From Anaeramoeba flamelloides (taxonomy: Eukaryota; Metamonada; Anaeramoebidae): a stretch of 64,000 nt of DNA. The stretch is from assembly GCA_027625915.1 (NCBI GenBank), contig JANTQA010000029.1, positions 7,006,001 to 7,070,000 on the forward strand, in the 5' to 3' direction. This document shows, piece after piece, positions 1 through 11,406 of this stretch. Below the pieces are notes generated by a model. That model had not been told where the DNA came from. It searched no databases and was given only the letters and a program-made list of their open reading frames with translations. A program made the position numbers and the translations under genes. Position 1 is the first letter of the stretch. Each line of letters opens with the position of its first letter.

Positions 1-215
1 TTCCATCCAATATCTTCCCTGTTTTGCTTTTGAATGGAATATTGACCTTAATCTCATGATTTTCAGATTTTTTTTATTGTTTTATTTTTTTTTAGATTTT
101 TTGAGTAATTTTTTCACTTGTCATTGATTTTCTAATTTTTTTTTACAGTTTGGATCGAATAGCCAAGATTACCAATTTTTAAGAAGGTATTTCTATTGAT
201 TAGGTTTTTTTTCAG
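1..215 (-). other. possible gene fragment at left edge
   Basis: This stretch is less AT-rich than the DNA to its right. On the minus strand one can read an exon from about 215 to 147 (ending in ...IGNLGYSIQT), a 100-base GT-AG intron (146 to 47), and a following exon 46 to 1 (VNIPFKSKTGKILDG) that runs off the window, with the frame kept across the join. There is no ATG and no recognised domain. The plus strand also has a good pyrimidine-rich acceptor (ending at 148), so even the strand is uncertain. This is a weak call. Confidence 0.18.
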
Positions 216-845
216 AGGTACTACCAACTATTCTCTCCTTAGTATACCCCCACTTAATACTTATTTGTGGTAAAAGGGTTAATATTCAAAAATAATTGGT
301 ATTTGGAAAAAAAAAACCGGGTACATTTGATAGTAAAAAAATTGTTTCCATAAATGAATTTTTCCAAAAAAGTCTTAAAAAGAAACATATTATCTTACAA
401 ACAAATCTGGGTATGAGCATATTAATCAAAATAGGAAAAAAATTTACTTTTCTAAAATTTTTTTAAATCAAATAATTTGTTTTTCGAAAAATTCATCAGA
501 ATAAAGGTTTTTCAACGCTGAATTAAAAATAAAACTAGGTAAAGAAGAAGTAATTAAATTTAATGTTATAAATACCAGACAAGAATATCACAGCCCATAA
601 ATAATATTTTCAAGACTTTTTCGAACTTTCTGACTAACACTTTACAAGATTTCAGTTTCTGATGTTATTTCATATTAATTCAAATTTCAAATACTTGGGG
701 TTGATATAAACTTTTTTATAATCTAAATAATGGCAAAAAATGATAATTATAAAGAAAGATTACCTTTGAATTTAATTGAAATTGTTGAAAATTATCCAAA
801 AGAAAAATATTTGTTAACTTTCAATAACCTAAATCTACATTTATG

Positions 846-1000
846 AAAGCCGAAAAGTAGAAAAGTTGTTTAAATTACATGTTTTTAAAAGTTTGATTTG
901 TAAAAACTTTTAAATTGAAAGTTGTTGAATTTTAATCTAATAATTCCTATCAAAATTTGGAACAATTTCAAAAAAAAAAACAAAATATTGTGGAGTAAAA
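846..1000 (+). repeat. dispersed repeat family O, copy 1
   Basis: The stretch around GTTTAAATTACATGTTTTT is found again, with scattered changes, at about 36050-36200 just upstream of the importin beta start. The similarity may extend left to about 780. I see no clear inverted ends, so the type of repeat is unknown. Confidence 0.55.
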
Positions 1001-1113
1001 AAAGCGACTACAATTTTTGTGCCATTCTTAGCTATATGATCAAGAAATAAATCATTATTTTTTATATTTTTTCTTGATCAATTTTGACATTTTTTTGATT
1101 TCAATCTTTAATA

Positions 1114-1692
1114 ATATGTCCCGGCGACACAAAAAACACTAAAAATTGAATACTGATCAAATACATCCCATTAAAAAAATTAAAAAAACAAAATGATAAA
1201 ATAAAAATAAATAAAGTTTCAATTTAACTTTTACTTGAAAACCTTTTTTGACAAAATCATTGATTTCAACCTTGAAATTATATATATTTAATATACAATA
1301 TCTTATTTTAACTCATTTACTAAAACAAATTCGAAATTATGGGGATTTTTATTTTCACAAAAAGGACTAATTTGGTCTTCAAATGATTTTTTTTTATTTT
1401 AAAATGGTAAAATTAAAAAAAAAGTTAAATAAAAAAGATAAACTCCCTGGAAAAATCTTCTAATTTAATATATTAGCTTATTCTTTGATTTCAAAATTTT
1501 CTCAACCCAAATTTTTCAAAAAAAAATAAAAAAGTGCACAGTAATTCCAAAAAATATTTTCGATATTCAAAAGTTGAGGGTGTTTTTATACTAAAAAAAT
1601 TATCCCAGTGGTTAATTGAATTAAGTTATAAGGCTAGATTTCGAAAAATATTAATTAGAAAAAAATATTGCTTAATTTTATTAAGGACATAT
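1114..1692 (+). mobile_element. MITE-like element family A, copy 1
   Basis: About 579 bp that recurs at 5002-5580 and 13659-14233 along its whole length and at high similarity by eye. Landmarks include CTGATCAAATAC near the left end, AAAGTGCACAGTAAT in the middle and CAAAAGTTGAGGGTG near the right. The copy opens with ATATGTCC and closes with GGACATAT, an 8-bp inverted repeat. It has no coding frame. It is probably a non-autonomous DNA transposon; the short ends keep the class open. Confidence 0.7.
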
Positions 1693-2962
1693 ATGTGAAG
1701 AAATATATTTATTATAATAGATCCTACCGTCCAATTTATATAAAAATCTTTTTATTTCAGAAAAATGATTTTAATAATTGAGTTTGAAAAAAGAGTTTCA
1801 TCGAAAATTGTTAAAATGAGCCTACTCCCTTAAATATTTCTTTTTTAATTTTAGAACCCCAGTAACCAACGCTTTATTCACTTATTGTATCTGCCAGTTT
1901 CTTTGTTTGTTTTAATGTAAAGGTCTTGGACAAAAAAGAAACATATTCTTTGACTTGAATCACTGAGTTTGTTCTGTTGACATGGGTTATTGTAACTTTT
2001 ATCCTCATTTTTTTATCTTTAAAAAAATTTATTATTTTTAAGTTATCCTAAACCTTTTTATGATATTATGAGATTAAGGGATAAGCTCCAAATTCTTTTT
2101 TTTTTGATTCAATTGGTGATACTATAAGAGAGTTTTACATCTAAATGTGACAAATTCACCGATATAGTTACTTTTCCACAAAAGACACATTTTTTCCTCT
2201 GTTAATTAATATTTTTTTATACAAAACGTTTTTTTCTCAATAAAATGAGCTTTTCACAGAAAGGTTCTGTTGTTTTTGCATAAAAAAAACACACAATAAT
2301 ATCAGGGTTTGATGAAAAATACTAAAAAAAATAAAAGATCTCATTTTTTCAGATCTTAAAATAAAAACAAAAATTAACTGGATATAATCAAAAAATCCAG
2401 GTTTTTCTCTTGTTAACTGTTGTTTGATTAAAATAACATCAAACCTTTCGGGCTTTGATATTTTCTTTTCACCAAGAAAAATTGTGTTCATGATTTCCTT
2501 CTTTGATCAATCCATAATTTTTTAAATTCTGCTTTATGATCGAAACTTTTGAGTGTTGTTTTAAAAGACTCTTTATTTCAAAATCAATATATTTTGTTTC
2601 AAAGCCGCAGAGTGTAGAATTTTTAGAAATTTGATTTTTACAAATGACCAAAGAATGACCATACATACTTTGAAATGCAATTTGGAATTATATTGGAAAA
2701 AGTCACTAAACAAGAGATCATAAAATAGGATTAAAAATTTTTTATAATTTTACTCAATTATTGAGTTATAATTCTTTGATCAATACGTTTAATCAAGAAG
2801 TTTCCAACTCAAAATACACTTTAATAGAATGTGAAAAAAGATTTGTACTTGTTTTTCAAAAATTTGAAATTTTACAAACAAAGATTTTTTCTCAATGAAT
2901 TTAACCATAGATTTTATTATTCCATTTTTTATAATCATTTTTTCTTTTTTTTTAGTTTTTAA
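1693..2962. other. spacer before the Rac gene; no supported gene
   Basis: AT-rich spacer. Two overlapping minus-strand frames at 2237-2666 (65 and 84 codons, in different frames) look mildly protein-like but have no recognisable domain, no splice join that fuses them, and start on weak codons. They could be a decayed gene piece or chance. The bases just before 2963 are a T-run followed by TAG, which could be the acceptor of a 5' UTR intron. Confidence 0.3.
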
Positions 2963-3406
2963 ATGTCTAAAGAACTTAAACTTGTAGTTGTTGGGGACGG
3001 TGCAGTTGGTAAAACTTGTGCACTGATGAGTTACTCTAAAAATGAATTTCCCAAACAATACGTACCAACTGTGTTTGATAATTATTCTACAACTGTTTAT
3101 GTTGGCGGCAAACCAGTAATTTTGACTCTTTGGGATACAGGTAATACAACCTTTTTTTTCTATTCTTTTACTTTCTTTTTGTGCGAGTGTTTAAAACAAA
3201 ACAACTTGTTTCTTCAAACAAAATTATTTATTTGTTATTCTTTTTTTTTTTTTTTTTCAAAAACTTATTGGAACAATTAATTAACAATTTAAAGCTGGTC
3301 AAGAAGATTATGACAGACTTAGACCTTTATCGTATCCTGGAACCGATGTATTTTTATTAATGTTTTCAGTTGTTTCTCAAACATCAATGGAAAATATTAG
3401 AATCAA

Positions 3407-3439
<33 letters not shown>

Positions 3440-3587
3440 GTTTATCTTTTAGACCAAGAATTAAGGATCACAAACGAAAGTTGATCTGGGAATTTAAAAA
3501 GATGAAACTTTGTCAATTTTATCATAAGGTTTTCTTTTTTTTAATATCGTACTGAACCTTCACCCAACCAAAGTTTTAGTGCAACAA

Positions 3588-3628
<41 letters not shown>

Positions 3629-4071
3629 GTTTTTTTTATTTTTTTTTCGAAATTGTTTTGCAAAAAAAAACAATCCAATTTCAAAAAAAAAAAAACACAC
3701 CTCTCTTTCCTTTTTAATCAACTAAATTTTTATTTTTTTTTTATGATTTGTTTTCATTTTCCCAAAACTTCCTTTTTATCACTTTTTAGTGGCTCAAAGA
3801 AATCAAACACCATTGCGAAAACACACCATTTATTTTAGTTGGAACAAAAATCGATCTTCGAAATGATCAAGGATATTTACAACAACAAGGGATCACCCCA
3901 CTCACTGTTGAACAGGGCCAAAAATTAGCAAACGAAATCGGTGCAGAAAACTACTGTGAATTTAGTGCGCTTACACAGGAAAATTTAAAAGGAACCTTTG
4001 ATGAAGCAATCAAATGTGTGCTTTATCCAAAAAAACCACCAACTAAAAATAAGATTTGTAATATTCTCTAA
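2963..4071 (+). CDS. RAC1-like: Rac/Rho-family small GTPase
   Basis: Membrane-anchored GTP switch that in this family controls actin and cell shape. Three exons, 2963-3140, 3295-3407 and 3790-4071, join in frame to give 190 residues, the normal Rac length. The P-loop GDGAVGKT is at 11-18, the effector threonine T36 lies in YVPTVF, DTAGQ is at 58-62 (split by intron 1), TKID at 116-119, a Rho insert helix follows at about 120-140, and SAL is near 158. The C-terminus CNIL (187-190) is a CaaL box, which predicts geranylgeranylation. It follows a lysine-rich stretch. The Rac pattern (N/S)MEN-R-KW, interrupted by intron 2 exactly before W98, supports the join. Introns are 154 and 382 bases; the second is full of long T-runs (a run of about 35 near 3592-3627). 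No catalytic residue is missing, so the protein should be active. An AATAAA lies about 25 bases past the stop. Confidence 0.93.
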
Positions 4072-4540
4072 ACTAAACTACTGCTCTCATTAAAGAAATA
4101 AAAACTTTAATTATTAAAAGATAATAAATCTTAATAAGCAGACCTAATCTTTGGCAAAATTTATTTTTTCCGAATATTTTCTCTGAGCAAAATTTTCATC
4201 TGATTTAATTTAATTTTTATTAATTTTGATGTTATTTTTTGACTTTTTTCTTGCCCTTTTACCTTTTTCTTTTTATTCTTTTTTTTTTCAATCTTAATTA
4301 TTTTCTTCAATCATTCAATTTTTTTTATTTCTTTTTGTTTTTAAAAAAATTCTAAACATCAAAATTTCATTTTATTAAATTCATTTTAATTTTTATGAAT
4401 AAAAATAAAAAGTAAAACATCTTTTAATGAATTATCATTTTGAAACTTTGATATCTATATTTTATGGCTCAAGCGAAGCATGGTATATTTAAATGAATAT
4501 TAATTATCTTTCTTTCGAATGATCCTAATTGAAATATAGT

Positions 4541-4900
4541 TTACAATTTGGGAAAAAAAGTAAAATAGGAAAAAAAATTCAAAATTTAGTTTTAAATGGG
4601 TGACATTAATAGAATCACAGAAACCAGAAACCGAAGTAAAATCAATTAAAAAGAAGAAACAAATTAATTTTAAAGAATAATCCTTTGTCTTACACAAAAT
4701 GAATTTAAAATCTCCATTTTTAATCAAGTCTCAGTTGAGAGTTGTTTTGGAGATCTTCAAAAATTGTCAATTTTTTCAACAAATTTTTAATAATAGATCA
4801 ACCAAAGAAAAAAAACCCACTTAAAGGATAGTATTATAAAAGACAGTATTTATTTTTGATCCTTCATTTTATGTTTAATTTTTTATTTTTTCTATTATTA
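4541..4900 (+). mobile_element. element family L, copy 1 (right end unclear)
   Basis: Matches the element at 37314-37780: a purine-rich GGGAAAAAAAGT left end, then an ACATTAATAGAA stretch, then TCAATTTTTTCAACAAATTT. The left end is clear, but the right inverted end seen in copy 2 is not obvious here, so this copy is probably truncated. Confidence 0.55.
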
Positions 4901-5001
4901 ATTGATCTTAGAATAGGCTTTCACTGGGGTTTATATTTAAAAATCTTGTCGAACTTTTCTGTAATCCTAATGATTATTTAGATAATTAAACAAATATTAT
5001 T

Positions 5002-5580
5002 ATATGTCCCTACGACCCAAAAAACACTAAAAATGGAAAACTGATCAAATACTTTCCATTACTACAATTAAAAAACCTAAATGAAAAAATAAAAATAAAT
5101 AAAGTTTCAATTTAACTTTTACTTGAAAACATTTTTTGACAAAATAATTGAATTCACACTTGAAATTATTTATATTTTTAGTTTACATTATCTTGTTTTA
5201 ACTCAAATGCGAAAAAAAATTCAAAATTATGGGAATTTTCTTTTCACAAAAAGGACTAATTTGGTCTTCAAATGATTTTTTTTTTAGTTTTAAATGGTAA
5301 AATTAAAAAAAAGTTAAATAAAAAAGATAAACTCACTGGAAGAGAATACTAATTTAATATATTAACTTATTCTTTGATTTCAAGCTTTTCTCAACACCAA
5401 TTTTTCAAAAAAAATTAAAAAGTGCACAGTAATTTCAAATAATATTTTTGATATTCAAAAGTTGAGGGTGTTTTTATTCTAAAAACAATCATACCAGTGT
5501 ATAATTGAATTAAGTTATAAACTTAGATTTTGAACAATATTAATCAGAAAAAAAACAGTGCTTAATAATATTAAAGACAT
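5002..5580 (+). mobile_element. MITE-like element family A, copy 2
   Basis: Full-length relative of 1114-1692 in the same orientation. The left end is ATATGTCC; the right end reads AAAGACAT, one change from the consensus GGACAT. No coding frame. Confidence 0.7.
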
Positions 5581-5754
5581 AAATTGTTAAAAGTAAAACT
5601 TTTAAAAAAACCAACTAATGATTTTTTGAATTTACTAGATCATTAGATAAATTAAGAATCCAGTTATATTTTTAAGACACAAACTTTCAACAGAATTTCC
5701 AGATACTAGAAGATCTCAAACTAAGTCATATTTTTAGAAATTCTTTTTTACATG

Positions 5755-6294
5755 AAATAAACCACATTCCAAAAATTTGAACACATCCAAAATCAAAAAT
5801 AGCCAAAAAAAAAACTCAATTTATTGTATTTTTCCAAACCTAATACAAAACCACATTTAAGTACCCAGTATTAATGTTTTAATAAGGAATCATTTTAATC
5901 CAAATAAAAGAAAAAAATATAAAATGAAAAAATTAAAACCGATGTTTCCAAAATTATTAAACAAGCGGAACAAAAAATGTATTGGTAAATTTGTTTAATT
6001 TTCATCAACAATTATTGATCGATCAAATAATAAGATACCATCAACAAATTGGATGTGGATTTTTCTATTTAACAAACTCAAAACTAACCTTCTACCAACC
6101 ATCAAGAAAAGTTTACAGATCTAACCAAACAGATTACATAACAGGAACAAGGTAATGAAAACAAAACAAAAAAAGTCAAAAAATGAAATAGTTGTTAAAT
6201 CATAATTATTTCTAAATTTTGAATATAAAGTGGAATATTGTTATTCTTTTAGCAGTTTAAAGGGTGTCCAAAATTTTGGAATATAGTTTATTTT
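5755..6294 (-). mobile_element. MITE-like element family B, copy 1
   Basis: About 540 bp bounded by imperfect inverted repeats of about 30 bases: the left end begins AAATAAACCACATTCC and the right end, reverse-complemented, begins AAATAAACTATATTCC; both continue with a CAAAAATTTG-like stretch and end in a CAC. The interior (for example AACAAATTGGATGTGG) is found inverted at 8545-9080 and in further copies near 19.2, 19.7 and 47.9 kb. The strand is given relative to the copy at 8545. Confidence 0.72.
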
Positions 6295-6386
6295 ACTAGT
6301 ATCCAAATTTTTGGTTTGAATTTCTACTTTTTTTTTACCTTAAATTCGATTAAATTTTTTTGTTCTCGAAAGTTGGATTGTTAGTA

Positions 6387-6982
6387 TAAGGTATTTTGAA
6401 AAAAGTGGGGTATTTTTTAAACATTTGATAAAAAATCAACTTTGTTAGTAGATGTAAATAATTAATTAACAATACTAAAATTAAGTATAATATTAATTCT
6501 GATTGAATCAATAACTTTTATACTAATTTCAAAATAAGATTCATTAATTATTTCAAAAAAATGAAAAAAAAAAATCACACTTTTATTTTGAAAATTTTAT
6601 GGTAGCCTTGGAAAGACTACTTAGGACCAATTTCAAAAAAAAAAACTGAAAATATGGAAAAGTGAAAAATCGGTTTTTAAACAATCAATTGTCATTATAA
6701 GCTTTCTATTCTATTTGTAAAATTATTGAGATTAACCAAGTTATGGGCATGATTTTGTGGATCAAAAAGTAAATAATAAACACCATTTTTCACATCTTTA
6801 AAATATCAGATAAAAAGAAGAACAGAGAATTTAATATCTTTAAATTTAAGTAATAAAATAATAAGAAACAAATTGAATTATTGTGAAGAATCAATAAATG
6901 GTAGTTAATTATTTTGTATATTTAAATAGTTTTTTGAAGATTGAGTTTAATAAATATATTTTAAAATAAATTTTCCCAGCTA
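6387..6982 (+). mobile_element. MITE-like element family D, copy 1
   Basis: About 595 bp, collinear with 38991-39574 and with the truncated copy 9074-9536. Shared landmarks are GGTATTT at the left, AAAAATGAAAAAAAAAA, AATAATAAACACCA and AATCAATAAATGGTAGTTAA. The ends in the best copy form an imperfect inverted repeat beginning TAAG(G/A)TATTTC. Around 6596-6622 this copy also holds the motif TATGGTAGCCTTGGAAAG, which matches the end of fold-back element Q (55708-55725), so a remnant of Q may be embedded here. Confidence 0.65.
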
Positions 6983-7828
6983 GTTCAGAAAAAGCCTAGC
7001 CATTTGAATCAACGATAAAATCGTCCCAATATTTATTATTATTGATATTTTTATTCTTGAATTTGTAGTAAAAAATTATCAGGAAATAATCAGAATTATC
7101 AAATTATGGTAATGTGAAAAAATAGATGACGAAGTATAATAATTGGTAAATTTTTTTAGAACTTTTGATTTACAGATAAAGTAAAAAAAGAATATTCTAA
7201 CAGATTTTTTTAAAAAATATATTTTTATAAAAATTAATAAATGATCAGATCCAAATTTTTTTTATTTTTTTAAAAAAAGGTTAATACATTGATCCCTTCT
7301 TTAAACCTATAATAATAATAAGTAAATACCAATGATGTTTTCACTATCTATTATAATATAATAAATTGATCGAAAAAAAAAAAAAAATTCTAACAGATCA
7401 CATATAACCCATTTAGATTCTTTATATTCTACTTCTTAGCTGATCATTATATTACTTAAACAATATAAGTAAAAAAATATAATATAATTACCAAGATTCA
7501 GTAATAACATACTTGTGTTATCACTAAACAAAAAAACCATTTAGAAAGCTTGTTTTCCAAAATTTCAATTTTTCTTAACTTTAGATATCACAGAAAACTT
7601 ATATAAATTTACCTTTTTACATATTTAATTACAATATAAATTAAATTTTAACTTTACTTTTCTTTCGTATTTGAAGAATGACATCACGGCAACCACCCCC
7701 TTTTTAAATAAAACTATCTGTTCTTTATCCAGTTTTATTTTAACATGTTTTATTATTAAAATATTGGATCTGGAAATTTGAAGTTTCACTTTTGTTAATA
7801 TGAAAAAAATGAAATAATAAAATATTTT
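6983..7828. other. AT-rich spacer, no gene seen
   Basis: Very AT-rich DNA with no frame that resembles a protein, no repeat shared with the rest of the window that I could find, and no RNA gene. Confidence 0.5.
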
Positions 7829-8534
7829 TATAAACTCTGTTTCACTCAAAGGAGCATAAAGTTTTTTATAAATATCAATTATTTTTAATAATTTGCCATT
7901 TCAAGAAAAAATAAAAAATAAACAGAATAATACATATCAAAGAATTTTTGATATATGTCTGAAAGAAAACTACTTATACAATATATTTTCTTAAAAATTG
8001 AAAAACTAAAATTCTTAGTTCACCTTTGAGAAACACAAGAATGTTCGTTTTGAACTTCTACTGGTATTCGAATAATAAATAGGAAACAATTTTCACTTCT
8101 TTTTTCATACTTTTCTTTTAGAAATTAAGCCCCCAAACGAAATTTGTTGGTATTTGTAGTTTCAATTTGAAAAATGAAATGAAAATGAAGCGAAAATTAT
8201 TCACATTTATTAAACAAATATCAAGATTAAAGATCAAATAGAATTCCAATAAAAATCAATATGATTTCTCAACAATCATTCCAATGGTTCCAATGTCCTT
8301 AGAGTAATACATTTTTTACCCAATGACTATTGATCTTGCAATAAAAAAAAATTTTGCAACTGAATTAGGTTTTAAAAAAAAAAATAGAAAAAAAAAAAAA
8401 CGAAAATGTGAAAATATGATTTCAATTTTGAAAATTTCTAAAATAAAATTTTTCTTCTAATATCTATGCAAACACTTTAAACACATGTGTTTCACCCATT
8501 ACAACTGGGTCCCTTTATATAAAAAATAGTTTAT
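7829..8534 (+). mobile_element. MITE-like element family C, copy 1
   Basis: About 706 bp, collinear with 18326-19036, 48449-49156 and 55144-56144. It starts TATAAACTCTGTTTCACTC and ends in AATAGTTTA; the ends are imperfect inverted repeats. Interior landmarks are AGAATAATACA, GAATGTTCGTTTTGAAC, AATCAATATGATTTCTC and CTTCTAATATCTATGC. No coding frame. Its right end touches family B copy 2. Confidence 0.75.
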
Positions 8535-8544
8535 TTCAAAATCA

Positions 8545-9080
8545 TAAATTATATTCCAAAAATTTGGGCACAGTTTAAAAAGATAAAAGAACACCAACAC
8601 TGCACTTTAAATTCAATTAGGGAAATAATTTTGATTTTACAAAACATTTCATTTTTTGTCTTTTTTGTCTTGTTTTCATTTGATTTTTTGCAGTTATGTA
8701 ATCTGTTTCGTTAGATCTGAAATTTTTTTTCAATGGTTGATAGAATGTTATTGCCGAGTTTTGTAAATATAAAATCACATACAATTGATAGATGGTATCT
8801 TATCATTTGATCGATCAACAATAGTTGATGTTATTTTAACAAATTTACCAATACATTTTTTGTATTCCACTTGTTTAATTATTTTGGTCACACCAATTTT
8901 TATTTTTTCATTTTATATTTTTTTCTTTTATTTGGATGAAAACGATTACTTATTAAAACATTAATACTGGGCAACTTAAATGTGTTTGTATATTAGGCTT
9001 GGAAAAAATAAATAAATTGAGTTTTTTTTTGCCTATTTTTGATTTTTTATGAGGTCCAAATTTTTCGATTGGGGTTTATT
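8545..9080 (+). mobile_element. MITE-like element family B, copy 2
   Basis: About 536 bp, the inverted relative of 5755-6294. Its left end is ATTATATTCCAAAAATTTGG and its right end is GGGGTTTA preceded by CCAAATTTTTCG. Shared interior includes TTATCATTTGATCGATCAAC. It lies between C copy 1 and D copy 2 with almost no spacer. Confidence 0.72.
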
Positions 9081-9536
9081 TCAAAATATGTTCATTAAAA
9101 TATTTCAAAAAATGAAAAAAAAAAATAAACACTATTTTTTGAAGAAAACGATGCACAACCAATTTCAATAAAAAACAAGTAATAAAATAAGGATCGAAAC
9201 AAATGATTTTTTATACAATAAAAAGTTTTTATCGGATTTATCCTTCTCTATTGGAAAATTTGTTGAGATTAAATCTCTTTTGAAAAAAATTTTTTTGATC
9301 TTGAAAAATAAAAAAATAAGCACTAATTTTCATACCTAAAAAAAATTATTAAAAATTGTGATCAGAAACTTTGACATCTTTGTTTAAGTAATGATTTCCA
9401 AATATACAAATTGAATTATTACCAAGAAACAATTAAATGATCGTTAATGATTTTGATAGATTTAAAGAGTGATCTTTAGAATTAAGTTTAATAAAGATAT
9501 TTAAAAATAAATTTTCCCCACATTTTTGGAAATAGT
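9074..9536 (+). mobile_element. MITE-like element family D, copy 2 (left-truncated)
   Basis: Begins inside the D consensus at TTATTTCAAAATATGTT and runs to the D right end (AAATTTTCCCCACATTTTT). The missing left portion coincides with the right end of B copy 2, which suggests that one element landed in or beside the other. Confidence 0.6.
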
Positions 9537-9660
9537 TTATATATATATATATAATATTATCTATATACACACTCATACTATAACAAAAAAATCAAAATTA
9601 TTAAATTCTAATAGAAAATTTTCAAAAAACCAAAATTAAATAATAATTAAAAAAAAAATA

Positions 9661-11406
9661 TTATTTCTTCTTTTTCTTTTCTAAATAAAATCTAATATCT
9701 TCCCTTTCATTAAATTGATAAAATTGTGCAGCATTATTTAATTCAATTAATTCTCTTTGTGAATAACGATCATTATAAATTTTCCCAGAATAGATAAATT
9801 CTATTAAAGCCTTTAAGGCGTTTTTGGACATCTTCGTATAATCATGAATACTGCTTAACCCCTCCGAAAAGGAAAAAAGATTCGAAAAGGTTTTGCTTCT
9901 CGCCATTAAAACGAACTTGTGTGCCCTTATTGGTGTTTCATTTTTGTCATAAATGGTAAAGTCTTTCGTAGAATTGTCTGATAATAGGTTTCTTAATTTC
10001 TTTTCAATATTAAAAGATTTCGGGTCTTGCAAATTCAAAATTTCATTAATTTTTTGAATAGTTTTATAATCTCGACAAATCCCGGAATAAATAAATCTAC
10101 ACCAGTCTTTAATTTCACTTTCTTGGAAATTTTCGATTAATACCTTGACGGTTATTTTATCGAAATTTAAGCCCGACAGAGATTGTATTATGAATTTATT
10201 TATTTTAATATCTGTACCTTCAATTGCCATATCATGCATTCCTTGGCTCTCAAAAAAGTCCGACATGTCTTCGCTAATACACGAAACATTTTTGGTAAAA
10301 TAAAACCCACTTCTGTGTGGAAACACTAGGTAATTAAGAGCAGGCTCTTTCTTGGGATCAACAATGATCTCTGTGGGCAATCTCAGACAATTATTGTTCC
10401 CATTCATCATTGCTCCAAAAATAAAGCATTTCCCAGTTGAACTCATGACTACAGAGCACGATTGGGAGACTTTCATTTGACAGATTTTCGTTTTCTTCAG
10501 GGATTCTATTTGAGAAAACCATCTCTTATTTCCACATTCGTCGTGGCCATTTTCTTCCTTTTTCCCACAGGAATAGATCTTGCCATGCTTGTCTAATAGC
10601 AATGCAAACAATTTGCCCACACAAATGGCTTTGACCTTTTGTGCAGAAAGCTCATCGGCGATAAAGTAATTCAAAAAGCCCGATTCCTTTTCGATCATGA
10701 CTCTTCTTTGGCAATAACGATAGCTGAAATCTGCAATTACAAATTTCTTTGCTGAGCACTCGCCATAGTAACTTGTCCCGACACTGTAGATCTCATCTTT
10801 GGTTTGAAAAAAAAAATTTTGGCTATAAGGAGATGACCATATTTTGCTAACGCCTGTAATTGGCACTTGGTAAAACACTTCAAAGAGACGCTGCGTCGTG
10901 TTATTCAAGTCCAAGCGGATGAATGAAGAATTCATAAGTTGATATCGGACATTCGAGAAAACCTTATTTGTTGACGTTAGGACCATCATTGAGTTTTGGA
11001 GCGAAAATAGACGAATAGGTTTGCCAGTGGCAAGGCGATTCTTTTCAAAATACTTGATCTCTTTTTCTGTTGTCAATGTTAGTGTGCCAGTCTGTTCATA
11101 GAGATACTCTGGAGTCAGGGTAAACATTTTGTTCTTGCTTGTCAAGATGACAAAAATGTTATCAAAGCTTGCAACTTGGCATTTTTCATCAATCGCAAAT
11201 GTTGGGTAGATCCTACTGACACCACCTCCTGTGGACTTGATCCAACACCCGTCTGTTGGCGTCAAAATTAAATCATACGCTAAGCTGGAATAGATCTTGG
11301 TGATGTGTGGTAACATGGTGGTGTCTTGTTTTCTGAATGGCCGTTTGTTGCTCTGGGTTTTTAAGGCAGAAAATTGATCAGATCCAAATGAAAAGTTGTA
11401 AAACAT
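9661..11406 (-). CDS. RCC1-like repeat and double BTB domain protein
   Basis: 581 residues in one exon, ATG at 11406, ending in a lysine run before TAA. Residues about 40-360 look like degenerate RCC1 blades: repeated V-x-SF/AICVGKLFALLLDKHGKIYSCG and CSVVMSSTGKCFIFG stretches. Two BTB/POZ folds follow, a degenerate one at about 380-450 (DMAIEGTDIKINKFII) and a good one at about 475-570 (DFTIYDKNETPIRAHKFVLM, ending in FIYSG). The family layout suggests a substrate adaptor for a Cullin-3 ubiquitin ligase, with the propeller as binding face, acting in cytosol or nucleus. This role is inferred. No kinase, Fip or Rho domain is present. The gene is richer in G+C than its flanks and stands alone between element clusters. 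Confidence 0.82.
   Translation of the reverse strand: MFYNFSFGSDQFSALKTQSNKRPFRKQDTTMLPHITKIYSSLAYDLILTPTDGCWIKSTGGGVSRIYPTFAIDEKCQVASFDNIFVILTSKNKMFTLTPEYLYEQTGTLTLTTEKEIKYFEKNRLATGKPIRLFSLQNSMMVLTSTNKVFSNVRYQLMNSSFIRLDLNNTTQRLFEVFYQVPITGVSKIWSSPYSQNFFFQTKDEIYSVGTSYYGECSAKKFVIADFSYRYCQRRVMIEKESGFLNYFIADELSAQKVKAICVGKLFALLLDKHGKIYSCGKKEENGHDECGNKRWFSQIESLKKTKICQMKVSQSCSVVMSSTGKCFIFGAMMNGNNNCLRLPTEIIVDPKKEPALNYLVFPHRSGFYFTKNVSCISEDMSDFFESQGMHDMAIEGTDIKINKFIIQSLSGLNFDKITVKVLIENFQESEIKDWCRFIYSGICRDYKTIQKINEILNLQDPKSFNIEKKLRNLLSDNSTKDFTIYDKNETPIRAHKFVLMARSKTFSNLFSFSEGLSSIHDYTKMSKNALKALIEFIYSGKIYNDRYSQRELIELNNAAQFYQFNEREDIRFYLEKKKKK

Noticed and set aside
730-846. 38-codon plus-strand frame MAKNDNYKERLPLNLIEIVENY...
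   Set aside because: It looks protein-like, but its second half resembles sequence at about 35985-36050 that has no open frame, so it is part of a dispersed repeat. There is no domain and no supporting exon.
2237-2666. Two overlapping minus-strand frames (84 and 65 codons)
   Set aside because: They lie in different frames, have no splice join that fuses them and show no recognised domain.
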